DNA of 64,000 nucleotides, taken from positions 10,358,732-10,422,731 of the forward strand of contig JABAKD010000004.1 of assembly GCA_012845835.1 (NCBI GenBank), in the 5' to 3' direction. Origin of the DNA: Undaria pinnatifida. Its lineage: Eukaryota > Sar > Phaeophyceae > Laminariales > Alariaceae. Under the pieces are notes generated by a model. The model was not told the origin of the DNA and did not search any database. It was given only the letters and a program-made list of their open reading frames with translations. Shown here piece by piece: positions 33,676-43,887 of the stretch (positions are counted from its first letter, which is position 1; each line of letters begins with the position of its first letter). Both the position numbers and the translations under genes were made by a program.

Positions 33676-34850
33676 TGTGACACCCAGCCCAAGCCCAAGC
33701 TCCAGCCCCGGCCCCAGCTGCAATATCGGCCCACGACCCAGCCTGAGTTACGGCCTGCTCCTAAAGCCCCAGCCCCAGCCCACGTCCAAACCCCAACACA
33801 TACCCCCGCCACTCCTAAACCCACAGCCGCAGCCGCAGCCCAACTTCAAGCCACAGTGACAGCCCTACCCAAATCCCAGCCTCAGCCCAAACCCAAGCCC
33901 AAGCTCAAGATCCAACCACAGATCGTGCCCAGCCCCAGCCCATCCAAAACCACAGTCAAATCCGCATTCATCGCTACATCCAAAGCGGCAGTCCTAGCCG
34001 ACCCACCACCTCACCTGCGCCCACAGTCCCAGCACCCGCTCCAATGCCATCCCCGCCATCGGCCCCAGCGACAACCACAGCCCAAGTCCTGTCGAAGCCC
34101 GGACCCAAACCCGAACCCCATCCAAACCCTCAGTCCGAATTCGCAGTTCAAGTCTCCTCGGTGCCTCAATCCCCAACACTAGCCCGTAGCACAGCCCCAA
34201 CGCTAGCCCCGGCCCTGGCCTCACCGTCAGCCGCGTCCCAAGTCCTATTCACAGAACTAAACCCCACCCAACCCCAGTCCAGTAGGAAGCCCCATTCTGT
34301 GCCCCAGTCACACCCCCAGTTCCGACCCCTGCCCCAAAGTCCCAGCCCCGGCCCCAGCGCCAGAATGTGCTAGTTCCCGCCCCAGCCTCAGTCCTCTTCA
34401 CAGTCTAGCTAGCTCCCACTGAAGCTCCAACCCAAGCCCCGTGCACAACCCAAACCCCAGTGCCCGCTCAGTTTCCAGAGGCAGCTCCAGCAGTAAAATC
34501 CCCAACCCCTGCCTCAGTCTTGACCATAACCCCAGCCCCGGCACCTGCCCGTGTCCCGTCTACAGCCCCAGTCACAGCCATAGCCTTCCTAGCTCTCGCC
34601 CTAGTTCCTGCCTATGCTTCGGCTCATGCTCAAGCCACATCAGGCCACAGCCATAGCCGCAGCGCCCCTATACCCCGCCAACCGGCCGTAGCACGCCTAA
34701 ATCCTATCCACAGCCCCAGCGCTAGCCCCGGCCCTGTCCGGTCCCGAACTTCAGCCCCAGCCTCCCACCCAGCCTCAACCTCAGCCTCAGCTCCAGACTT
34801 AGGCCTAAAGTCAGACGCTGATTCGGCCCTAGCCCCAGCCCCAACCCCCT
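33676..34850 (+). repeat. Hexamer satellite, third block
   Basis: The final stretch of CAGCCN repeat, same orientation, more degenerate than the earlier blocks. It ends at about 34850 where ordinary DNA begins. Confidence 0.9.
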
Positions 34851-35399
34851 ATGCGCAGCTTGCCATCGGGAGAAGTGTTGCTCGCGCAAGGTTTGTAACT
34901 TTTGTGGGACACCACCGCGTCGTACTGCACCTGTCACGGACGATGACGGTTCGTGAAGTGGAGGCTGGTTTCGCTCTTATAGGGGCCTTCGACCAGCAAC
35001 AGAGAAGCATTTCTCTACTATCGCGGACGCCTTGTACACTAGGGGTTCCCCTAAAGTTTGTGGCACTTCTCATTTGAGCAGCTCCATACCCTGAACCTCA
35101 CCAAAAGAACTATTGTTTATGCTAAATGTAGTGCTATACCTCTCCCAAGAAAGCCTATCTTGATAGTATAGACGGGCTTAACTCGACAAACAACCCAATG
35201 GCCCAGATGTTAAACGAAAACTAGTTCAAACGCAAAACCGGGATTCCAGTGCTATTGGGCAGTTCCTCAGTTGAGTTGCCCCGACAGTCGAAACCAAGAG
35301 TGTTGCCCTTAATGTGCTATCTCTATTTTAGCACGCGTCATTCGCATCAACGCGCGGTGGTCCGTGCTTTAGACACGTTTCGGCGGCCGTATTTTCAGA
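34851..35399. other. No gene recognised
   Basis: Ordinary-composition DNA; frames of 70-75 codons on both strands show no domain. Confidence 0.4.
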
Positions 35400-35700
35400 A
35401 ATCGTATGGAATATGGCAGACCTACGCAAAGATAGATGCAAATGTCTTTAATTGGCTGTGCTGGTTGGGTGCATAGGGTGTTGAGAATAAGTCATCGCAT
35501 GATGTCCACCAAACACCTGCATCGCTACCTGGCTGGAATAGTGTATCTTCCCATCAAGTGTAAGCAAGGGGGTTCGAAGCTGACAGCATATTCAGATGGA
35601 GACGGGGGCAGCAGCCCGGATAATGGCGAGTTGATGTCTTCGCATTATTTCGTCTTCCTTTCGATGGGCGTGTGCCATAATCTGCCTATTTCGTAGCGAA
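35400..35700 (+). pseudogene. Copia RNase H remnant (second Copia lineage)
   Basis: The frame at 35436-35695 reads RMMSTKHLHRYLAGIVYLPI, KQGGSKLTAYSDGDGGSSPD and NGELMSSHYFVFLSMG. This matches the segment in Copia polyproteins where AAKHLLRYLAGT is followed by the first RNase H aspartate (YSD) and the S.SGY-type block. Only about 85 residues survive; RT and the rest are absent. The sequence is not a copy of the Copia at 2557-9002, whose equivalent part reads AAQKILNYLLETAHL. Confidence 0.7.
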
Positions 35701-36986
35701 GGGTAAAGAGACGATGATTGTGCACGATCCAGCATAGGTTAGCCTATGCGTAGTCAGCCCGTCGGGGGCGTCAGCTTCGCCGGGTGATGGGCGGGAAGTT
35801 GTACTGAAAAGGCTTGATGTTCAAACTGAAAAGACAACGAGCGAGCGAACATGAGAGACCAGACCGGCGTCTGGAACACGGCGAAGCAAAAGGCGGACAC
35901 ACAATATCCAGCTGACTCGTACTGTGATAGTAGGCTGATACCCATTATGCTAGCACTGGTAATCTCTTTTTCGGCATAGTTGGGCGGTTTTACAAGCAGT
36001 CGTGTAGCGTAATTGGACTATTTTTCGAGCATGACGGAAACTTTGGGGGTGATAGCGGACAGCACACTTTTACGCCCCTTATCCAACACATGAATTTAAA
36101 AAACCAACGGCGGGAAAAAGCAGAATAGGTACAAGCGTAAGGAGTACCTGAAAAACATACGGAGGAACAACGCTTGGTCGGCGTCCCCATTAATCAAACA
36201 CGCCCAACATTACCGCACGAACCGCTCCCCCTAGGAAGGGAAATACGGTAGCGTGTGCGCAGCGAGCCGACGGTACTTACAGCAGGGCTGGTTGCCTAGA
36301 CTAGCGGTATTTCCCGGTTTTCCACCCAACTTTCACCACGAGATGGGGGCTTGACACCTTGCGCATGCGTCATTTGGAGAAAATGCACTCAGATAAATTT
36401 CTGGTTAGGCAGAAACCTTACCCTGAGGGTATAATCCCAAACAGGCGTGAAATGGCCCGACCTGGAGCGCGCCCAAAACCACGCAATCCGCGTAAATATG
36501 CAGTCTCTTGAAATACACGCAATTAGGGTCATCGAATTTACGACGGCAGCGGGATCCTTGCAGCGGAACATGTCCGCAGGCTGCCTGTTCGCGGTTGTAG
36601 ATGCAGACGGGTCGCGGGACTGGGTATCGATGACTTCGGCTCATATGACGGCCTGCCTGGGGTCACATTTGCGCCTGATTTAACTCGAGGGCTGGAAGTT
36701 AACGATGCACTCTTTCTGAGTGGGAGTTTTCGTGAGCCACTCGCTGGGGTGAACGCTTTCCAGCCACGGGCGCAGTGCTTCGGGTGCATTTCGTGTTGGA
36801 TATCGGAACGATAATCGATTCCGATACGATACAAAACAACATCTGACGCCCAATCCGATAGTTGTCGGATCGGATCCGATCGATATAGAATCCGACGATA
36901 CGATACCCGATACGCGAGGCACACATACATTCATGGTGTGTATTCGTTGTGTACCCGGTATAGATTACCTTCCGTTGGGTAGTAGG
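35701..36986. other. No gene recognised
   Basis: A short inverted repeat (CATAGGTTAGCCTATG) is at 35734-35749. Around 36800-36915 the sequence is rich in CGATACGAT and CGGATC motifs, a local simple-sequence tract. No coding region could be supported. Confidence 0.45.
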
Positions 36987-37249
36987 TAGGGTTGGGCACT
37001 GGCACAGTATATACTGGCGGTAGTAATCTACTGCCAGTAGCTATCTACCGATTGAGTCGAACAGTATATGCCGTCAGTAGGTTTGATATGTACGTACTTT
37101 CAAGCAACATGCCATACAGTACTATGGAAACCCATCAATATCGTTTTGAGAGAAGCAGTATCAAGTGCACTGCTGATATCCAGCATGCTGATTGCTATCG
37201 AACTCCGTATTTCATCTACTGAGAGAAAGTGCATCAATGCCCAACCCTA
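36987..37249. mobile_element. hAT-like MITE (263 bp)
   Basis: The left end TAGGGTTGGGCACTG and right end CAATGCCCAACCCTA form an inverted repeat of 12 perfect bases plus two of the next three. TAGGGNTGGGCA is a frequent hAT terminus. An internal hairpin (CTGGCGGTAG-TAAT-CTACTGCCAG) is near 37013-37036. The flanking 8-mers (GTAGTAGG and GGGTTTGG) match at only four positions, so a target duplication is not shown. Confidence 0.55.
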
Positions 37250-37261
37250 GGGTTTGGTTGA

Positions 37262-37445
37262 TATTTTACCCCAAAGGTGGCTTAGTTCATGGCGTCGTCG
37301 GCAGGACTACTATTAAAATATAATACCACTTCGAACAAGTTGCTTTTAAGCAAGAGTAATGCGCATGCGTCGCGAAACATGCCTACCCATGGGCGCCCCT
37401 CAAATTTAGACGGACTTTTGGGTAGGCCCGTACGAGAATAACATC
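37262..37445 (+). repeat. R2 repeat, isolated monomer
   Basis: It contains CATGGCGTCGTCGGCAGGAC, then CACTTCGAACAA, GCGTCGCGAAACATGCC and GGCCCGTACGAG, in the same order as units of the array at 41.8-45.4 kb. Confidence 0.7.
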
Positions 37446-37478
37446 GTACCTGGTACGTTTATATGTTAAGCCGGTCGC

Positions 37479-37773
37479 GCCGGTGGCGTATCAGGTTATC
37501 CTCGAGCCTGGTATAGGCCAGTTTCGTGAGTTCGAGTCCCCCCGAGAGCATACTAGTGTACATTCGTTGGGACATTTTCTTGTGCACAAATTGCCTTGCG
37601 GAAAGCGCGAGAGCGTGAGTTAGCAACACTCAATGAAAAATCGACGAGCAGTGGGATTGCTGAACTCTATGCGCGATAAAAATTGAAGGGAAGAACCGGG
37701 GGGGAAAAGGGACGACACCTGTGACCACGGCTTGTCCAGAAGCTGGAAAGTAAAAGTGAGAGAAAAAAAAAAA
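37479..37773 (+). mobile_element. tRNA-derived SINE, copy A
   Basis: It begins with a tRNA-like head: TGGCGTATCAGG resembles an A box and GAGTTCGAGTCCC (37528-37540) is a good B box. A tRNA-unrelated body of ~220 bp follows, from GTTGGGACATTTTCTTGTGC through GCGCGAGAGCGTGAG to CCAGAAGCTGGAAAG, and an A-rich tail ends it (37763-37773). Copy B lies in opposite orientation at 59557-59858 and shares head, body and tail. The head does not fold as an intact tRNA (anticodon stem disrupted), so it is not annotated as a tRNA gene. Confidence 0.78.
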
Positions 37774-37783
37774 TGCAAACTGG

Positions 37784-38047
37784 TGTACCGACTCGCGCGA
37801 CCGCGGGCCCGGTAGTATCAGCTCCGAGGACTTCCCCTCGTAGGCTCGGAGTGCGTTTGTCCACAATGCAATAGTTCGTTCGTTATCACACGGGGAAGTG
37901 ACATGTCATCGGCCATGGACCTTCCCGTTCGTATCTCCAGATCTCAAGAGCTCACAAGAAACGTCAATATTGACAATTGAACTCCCTGACAAAATGTATC
38001 CAACTTTTGTACGGTAAAATGCCCAATGATACGACCACGGCGGTACA
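37784..38047 (-). repeat. Gypsy LTR, left (3' LTR of the minus-strand element)
   Basis: TGTACCGACTC at one end and GCGGTACA at the other give a 6-bp inverted terminus (TGTACC/GGTACA). It is colinear with 41502-41789. Confidence 0.88.
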
Positions 38048-38609
38048 TCACCCTCCAAAAGCCCATCTCGGGCTACCAACCACAAGTTGGCTCAGACCGC
38101 GTAGCTTTGATAAACATAGCTGTCCGTACGTTGGGCAATGGTCAAGTCCAACACATCCCGGTCATTTTCACCACGACTTAAGATCTACCACGTTTGCTGA
38201 CCGTGAACAACGATTGCTCAGCAGCCGCGTAATCACCAATGAATCTTCAAGCAAGCCACGCGCACCAGCGCCATCCCTCCAATTGCGCATGCAACTTGCC
38301 GAAACGCAGACGACTCATGGAACGTGTATTTCAGTACGATAGTCACCCGTGAAACGGAAGCATCAACCCCGGACATGCTCTGTCCACACACAAGCCTCGG
38401 CGATGAACCGCCAGCTGTGGCTGCGTCAGGTGCTATCATCACCCGGCGCAGAAATTCCAAGCCATAAAAAATACTCGAAATTCAACATTTCGATCAAACC
38501 GAAAATCAGCAGTTCAAAATTCGGGATCCCCCCCAAACCACAGTATGATCAAAAACGCAGCCGATACCGCTGTACGAGTCCCCGCTTCTGATCCACCTTC
38601 AGAAGCAGC

Positions 38610-38730
38610 GTCTTGAGCTCTTTTCGCAGCACGGTCGTCGCGCCATCAAACACGCGCGACACCGGCTCCCAGGTGCTCTCCGCCTCCTCCGGCCCTTCCC
38701 AGGCCACCCTGACGAATAAATCGTCGTCAC
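38610..38730 (-). pseudogene. Chromodomain of the Gypsy integrase C-terminus
   Basis: The minus strand reads DLFVRVAWEGPEEAESTWEP followed by VSRVFDGATTVLRKEL, in a frame spanning 38770-38549. The V.WxG....ESTWEP core is characteristic of chromodomains found at the C-terminus of chromovirus integrases, which guide insertion to marked histones. Here it follows the protease region after only ~100 bp, so about the whole of RT, RNase H and integrase has been deleted. Confidence 0.75.
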
Positions 38731-38770
38731 AACCGAGCGGCAGTCGGGGCAAGACTCCGCCGCACTGCAC

Positions 38771-39776
38771 CGCAGGCGATTACGTTCAGGTGGGGGCTTC
38801 GTCAGCACCACCCTTGCCCCTGAATGAAACCGGACCGCCCCAGGGTTCTTGCGTGCCGGTGGGCCACCCGACAACGCCCGAAATAACACGTCAAGATGCG
38901 TGCGAAAAACTACATCGCGCAGCATCTTGGCAAATTCCGGCGGGGAGCCATGGTCAACAGCGTTGTCGACATCCGTGTACAACACGCCCACGCGATCCCT
39001 CATTTCCACCTCGGAATCCTGGAATATCATGGGTGGTTGAGCGACGGCAGCGTCAGTGCGATTTCATCGTCCACGTCGCCTGGCGCGTCACCGCCCGGCA
39101 CGAAAGCTGTGACAGCCATAGCCGCTCGCAGCACAGCACAATCATCGTTGGGTTCGCCCACAGAACGAGCGGTAAGCTCCATCCCAGCGCCATCTTGACG
39201 CCCGTGTGCCTTCAGCACAGAGGCCTTGAGCCGCGACATGACGTCGATGGCGAGTTTCTCTCTCAGCGTCTTCTCCCCGATAATAACCACATCGCCTCCC
39301 CCAGGGAGCGCGATAATCGGCATGGTAAATCGGACTGGTCCCCACGGTGTATCGATCGTTAAGTGGAGTGGGCACGATTGCGTCTCAATATCACACTCCT
39401 GGTCCAACGACGTCACCACACGCGCATGCCCAACGAACGCCTTTGTTACCACAGTTTGCGTCATCCCCATCTGTCCCCGCAGGGCCTGTACCAGCTCCTC
39501 CGACATTGCTGTGATGCTTGAACCAGAATCCATGAGCACCTTAACCTCAGCAGCCGCCGAAGCACCGGGAGCCGCAAGACGCCCCGCTAGACGCTGCGTC
39601 AGGACCTCCACATGCGGCTCGTTCTCTACCGAATCCACGATCGTCTCATCACATCTGCCGGGCTGCACGACCATGACACGCGCGGAAAAAATGGTGCTGG
39701 AATCTCCACGCCACTGCTGTGACGCGGTTGCCGCCGGCTGCACCGGAACGGTGTGCTGAACGTCGGTGAACAGCAA
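38771..39776 (-). pseudogene. Gypsy protease region and start of pol (minus strand)
   Basis: The frame 39776-39027 reads a linker (PVQPAATASQQWRGDSST, HVEVLTQRLAGRLAAPG) and then a retropepsin-like protease with VLMDSGSSITAMSEELVQAL, its catalytic Asp at 39528-39530. It continues through DIETQSCPLHLTID and GGGDVVIIGEKTLREKL. A neighbouring frame (39030-38599) gives VLFRALSGGPPARKNPGAV and FHSGARVVLTKPPPERNR, the lead-in to Gypsy RT. RT itself is absent. DSG in place of DTG is common in such proteases. Confidence 0.82.
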
Positions 39777-39796
39777 AGGGGCGTGACGCTAGGTCG

Positions 39797-40632
39797 GTGG
39801 CTGTTGAGGGGACCAAGCCGCAGGGAAGTACTGCTGACGGGCACGACTCATGCGAGAGTGCCCAGGCTTCCGGTGTGAAAGCAGAGCGGAACCGTCGGAA
39901 CGACAACAAGGAGTGCTTTGCGTGTGGCAAGCAAGGTCACAAACAGCGGGACTGCCCCCAAAGTCAGCAGGGCAAGGCGGGAAAAGGCGTCCATGGCCAG
40001 ACCCATGGCCAGACCCCTGTGCAGCAGGAGCAGTCCACAAGCGGTCCCTCTCAGCATACCCGGAGCGAGATAACCGGGGTGGCCCCTGCGACTGCCACCC
40101 CTTGAGCTAGTGCGTACAAGACCGCCTCAAAGGCGGTGGTTACGGAGATTGAACCTGCTGCGCCTGAACCATATAGGCAGAATGACGACGACTACGTGTA
40201 CATTCGCGTGCCACGGGAAAGGATGGCGCCAGTGGATTATGGGCTCACCGAGACGGTGCAGAACCAGGTGTCTCAGAGTGCTGGGCCACAGAATGCAGCG
40301 CCAGTTCTTCACTCTCTTCCGATGCAGCTGCCGGCACCCGCGTCGCGGCAGTCATGTGGTGATTCCAGCTCCATTTCACATGCGCGTGTCTCGGTCTTAC
40401 AGCCGGGTGGAAGGGGTGATACGAGCGTGGATACGGTGGAGACCGAACCGCATTCGGAGGCCCTGACGCAACATGTCGCAGGGCGTCTCGCGGTTCCCGG
40501 TGCTTCCGCGGCTGCTGAGAATAAGGTGCTGATGGATTCTGGTTCAGGCATTACAGCTATATCGGAGGAGCGGGTAGAGGCCCTGCAGGGACAGTCGGAG
40601 ATAACCCAAAACGCGTCAACGCAGGCATTTGT
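39797..40632 (+). pseudogene. Inverted segment: Gypsy gag zinc knuckle and second protease copy (plus strand)
   Basis: One plus-strand frame, broken by a TGA at 40103, carries the CCHC knuckle CFACGKQGHKQRDC (39914-39955), a spacer, then MQLPAPASRQSCGDSSSI, EALTQHVAGRLAVPGASAAA and VLMDSGSGITAISEERVEAL, with catalytic Asp at 40534. It is clearly related to the minus-strand protease next door but diverged in many residues. It breaks off after TQAFV near 40632, where minus-strand gag-like text begins. The two protease copies therefore diverge from a point at 39777-39796. Confidence 0.8.
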
Positions 40633-41450
40633 TGTTTGCCGGCGTACAGCATCATTGGTCTCAATTACAGCTTGGTCCCGTTGCTGCTTTGCAATTATGC
40701 TGAACAACGCGTCAGGGTCATGCGTTACGAAATCGAAACGCATCTTTTTTTCCACCGTGCGGCGGAATTCGAGTGGCTCGATTCCCGCTTCTATTACCTC
40801 CACCAGCACCTTGCCATGCTTTAGCGTATACTGCCGACCGTCGGGCCTCACCACCTCCGTGAGCCCGCTGTCAGCAAGGTATTTCCGCAGGGCACGTTTT
40901 GCATGAACACCCTGCTATCTACTGGCACGCTCGCATCCATCTTCAGCATACGGAATATCTGGCGGCGAAATTCCTCATCACCCGTCTGCTGCATATCAAC
41001 GTCAGCAAACCTTTTGAGCCCTTGCTCTCGCTCCTCCTTGGAGAGGTCGACTCAGAGCTTGCCGTCGTAGAACTCATCAGCCACCATCATTTGGGTCGCC
41101 GAATCTGCCAGCTCTTGCCTCCTCACAAGTACCCGGTCTCCTACATCTTGGTTTGTGATATGCATCTGCTGCTCGTACTCCAAGTAGGCAACAAAAAATT
41201 CACGAATATCTTCGAAGGTAACAACATCACCACCCAACCTAGGTGGTCTATCTCCCCCGATCGTCACCTTGATTTCCGGCTTCAGCCGGCCGCCGGCTCG
41301 GCCTGCACCTCTCGGGTTGCCTCAGCTTGCAGAATGGACTCCGTCAGCGCCCTTTGCTCGTACACCCCTTGCTGCTGTAGGGTTTCCCATTGATTTCCGC
41401 TGGTGTCCCACACCAGCACGCAAACCAGTGCTTTCCGGCCTCCGAAAAGA
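40633..41450 (-). pseudogene. Gypsy gag-like region (minus strand)
   Basis: Minus-strand text includes GGDVVTFEDIREFFVAYLEY, VGDRVLVRRQELADSATQMM (frame 41267-41052), then EEFRRQIFRMLKMDASV, and in another frame VEVIEAGIEPLEFRRTVEKK and FDFVTHDPDALFSIIAKQQ. Frameshifts and stops are frequent. Position between 5' LTR and protease suggests gag; no conserved motif proves it. Confidence 0.55.
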
Positions 41451-41501
41451 AAATTGGTCACGTTTTAGGCAGTTAGCAGAACTTACCCAATTCAAATGAA
41501 T

Positions 41502-41789
41502 TGCACCGACTCGCGCGACCGCGGGCCCGGTGGTATCAGCTCCGAGGACTTCCCCTCGTAGGCTCCGAGTGCATTTGTCTACAATGCAATAGTTCGTTCG
41601 TTATCACACGGGGAAGTGAAATGTCATATTACACGGGGAAGTGACATGTCATCGGCCATGGACCTTCCCGTTTGTATCTCAACATCTCAAGAGCTCACAA
41701 GAAACGCCAATAATGACAATTGAACTCCGTGACAACATATATCCAGCCATTGTACGGTAAATGCCCAATGATACGACCACAGCGGTACA
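41502..41789 (-). repeat. Gypsy LTR, right (5' LTR of the minus-strand element)
   Basis: Starts TGCACCGACTC and ends GCGGTACA, followed by the target duplication CTGG. It carries a ~24-bp internal duplication of the CACGGGGAAGTGA-TGTCAT block that the left LTR lacks. Confidence 0.88.
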
Positions 41790-42815
41790 CTGGTCAGCCC
41801 CGAAGGTTTCATCAATACGTTTTGAGGTGGGAGAATGTTGTAAGGCTTACCCCAAAGACCGTACGTAGGAATACCTAATTGCACGGCGTCGTCGACAGAA
41901 CAAGATTCACATCTCAGTTGAACTGCTATTACTTTCCAATGCTCGGTTATGCGAGCTTCGTGAAAAAAACAGTCTCCCAATGGGCCCCCTCAAATTGAGA
42001 CGGAATTTAGGCTAGGTCCGTACGACATTGCGTCATGCACGTATCCATCAACTCGTCAGTCCCAAAGGCCCTGTCACGAGGGGGAGGGGGCGTAAGGCTT
42101 ACCCCTTACCCTCGGCTGGGACATAGAATAACAGTTTTTACCCCAAGGGGCCTTCTTCGTGATGCGTCCTTACATGCCGTTTGTCGGTGGGACATGTACT
42201 TGAATGTCAATGCGAGCAATTATGGTTCAATAACTAATTACTTGCGCGTGCGCTCCGAAAACATGTCTTACTGTGCCCCCCCAAAATTGGAACAGAGTTT
42301 GTTAAAGAAGTCGGCACGAGCGTATGCGTACACCGGTCAACTGGTTAGTTCCAACGATCCTACAGTTCCGAGGGGGGGGTGAGAAAAGAGAGAAACATGT
42401 ACGTAAAGGCTTCCACTCCGCTCGTCGCTATGGTAACCCTTTAGCCTTGGCATATATAGCTCAATTAATTACTCCTTCAAGCGTGGCGTCGTCGGCAAGA
42501 CAGGCATCGAACGTATTTTCAGATATGTCTCCAGAAGAAAACAATGCGTGTGCGCCTCGAATACCAGCCTTCCCCCCGTCAAAAACTACGGCGGAGTTTG
42601 GGGTGGAGCCCGTATCGGACACATATGCCGTCAACAGCTTCAGCAGTCCTACAGGGCGTACAGTTCCTAGACGGGGAGATGAATGCTGTAACGCGTACCG
42701 CTTTCCCTCGGTTGGGCAATAGATCAACGTTTTACCCCAGGCAGCTGCCTATGCCTTTTTACAAGGCGTTGCCAGTAGGATTATTATTGTCAGTGCCGCT
42801 TCGAACCATTACTTT

Positions 42816-42905
42816 TTAACCTCTTCAGAGCCCCCAAACCCCTCCCGATACTAAATCTAAGTGATTATGTCCCCAAAATCGGGTTTCCAGTTGTCAAGGG
42901 GTTAA
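42816..42905 (+). mobile_element. TTAA MITE, copy a (90 bp)
   Basis: TTAACCTCTTCAGAG at the left and TCAAGGGGTTAA at the right, with the shared core GAGCCCCCAAACCCCTCCC and GGGTTTCCAGTTGT. Member of a seven-copy family. Confidence 0.8.
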
Positions 42906-43483
42906 GAAACACTTACGCGTTTGTCCCTCAAACATGCTTTCCTCGGACCCCCCGATGTGGCACGCGATTTGGATAAGAGGCCGTACGAGCGTCAGCAAGC
43001 GTGTATCGATCAATAGACTGGCCCCAAAGGTCCTACGGTTCCGAGGGAGGGAGAATACCGCACACATCGGACAGATCACGATCTAGATCATATAGACCAC
43101 ATAGATCATATAGATCGTATGGTAGCATGATATGTATAGGCCATGCAGATCGTGTTGACCGGGGATCTATCTGCTTTGAAAGACATAGATAATGAACAAT
43201 TAATAGGGATATATCTGATCTGTCCGGCGTGTGGAATGGTCTAAGGTTCACCCTCGTTTGCAAACCACATTGATATTCTTACCACAGACGTGATATGATA
43301 GCATAATTGAATTATACCTGCTCGCATGGCGTCGTCGGTTGATTTTTTTCAAGATTAGTTCAAACCATTCTTTCTCCAAGGAAGAGTTCCGCGTACGTCC
43401 CGAACACATACCCCACTGGGATCCCTCAATTTTGGACGGGATTTGGGGAGAGGATTTGGGTAGAGGGCCGTACAAGCGCATGT

Positions 43484-43555
43484 GTTAAGGAATAAGTGGG
43501 GTATTAGTCCGTTTGACCACTTGCAAAAGGTTAACCAATTGCTTTTACTCAAACT
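43484..43555 (-). repeat. R1 repeat fragment, minus orientation
   Basis: Reverse complement of the R1 core (TAAGCTATTGGTTAACC-like, GCAAGTGGTCAAACGGAC, TAATACCCCACT), embedded in the R2 array. Confidence 0.85.
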
Positions 43556-43784
43556 AAGCCGTACAACATATGCGCATATCGGCCAACTAGAAAATCTCGA
43601 GGGTTCTACAGTTTCGAGGGGGGATACTGCTGTAAGACCTGCCCTCGGTTGGAAAATAGCTTGGAGTCGTTCTGCGGTAGCCCCCCCCAACACCCTTTTC
43701 TTTAACGAAATCGCCGGTTTCGAAACCAGCTTCCGGTCGTATCTGCTGAAAAAGGGTGTCCCTTGCCCCCCCGACGTCATCGTT

Positions 43785-43887
43785 CGACAGTCCTTTGCAA
43801 ACAAGAAAATACATGAAGAATTTTGTTGTCATGTCATCCTTCCTCGTGTCGAGCAGCCATAAAACGTTCGTTAAAGAATATCGCTGG
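43785..43887 (-). repeat. R5 repeat, copy 1
   Basis: Shares CCTTTGCAAAC, ATCCTTCCTC, CGAGCAGCCAT and AAACGTTCGTTAAAGAA with 53942-54045. Both copies read FNERFMAAR-like and AKDxRTM-like peptides on the minus strand, so the repeat may derive from a coding sequence. Confidence 0.65.

Larger units (their letters stand above)
37784..41789 (-). mobile_element. Ty3/Gypsy chromovirus, chimeric and internally deleted
   Basis: Direct repeats of 264 and 288 bp (37784-38047 and 41502-41789) start TGTACC or TGCACC and end GGTACA. They are flanked by the duplication CTGG (ACTGG if the shared A is counted). On the minus strand, gag-like text at the right end is read leftward, then protease, then a chromodomain near the left LTR. 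The RT, RNase H and integrase core are missing. A segment at about 39780-40632 (zinc knuckle plus a second, diverged protease) lies in the opposite, plus orientation. So the element is a rearranged non-autonomous derivative that still has both LTRs and target duplication. Confidence 0.85.

Noticed and set aside
18204-34480. Many open frames of 100-250 codons with PAPA, QPQP, SPSP or GLGL text
   Set aside because: They arise because the hexamer unit is two codons long and poor in stop codons. They overlap on both strands and all frames, have no domain or start context, and end wherever a point change makes a stop.
37479-37560. tRNA gene (and 59790-59858 on the minus strand)
   Set aside because: A and B boxes are present but the anticodon arm does not fold and the sequence continues into a repeated body with an A-tail, so SINE is the better call.
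39226-39759. 177-codon plus-strand frame
   Set aside because: It is antisense to the Gypsy protease, whose motifs read clearly on the minus strand.
40309-40632. C-terminal half of a 181-codon minus-strand frame
   Set aside because: It is antisense to the inverted plus-strand protease copy; only the part right of 40633 is gag-like.
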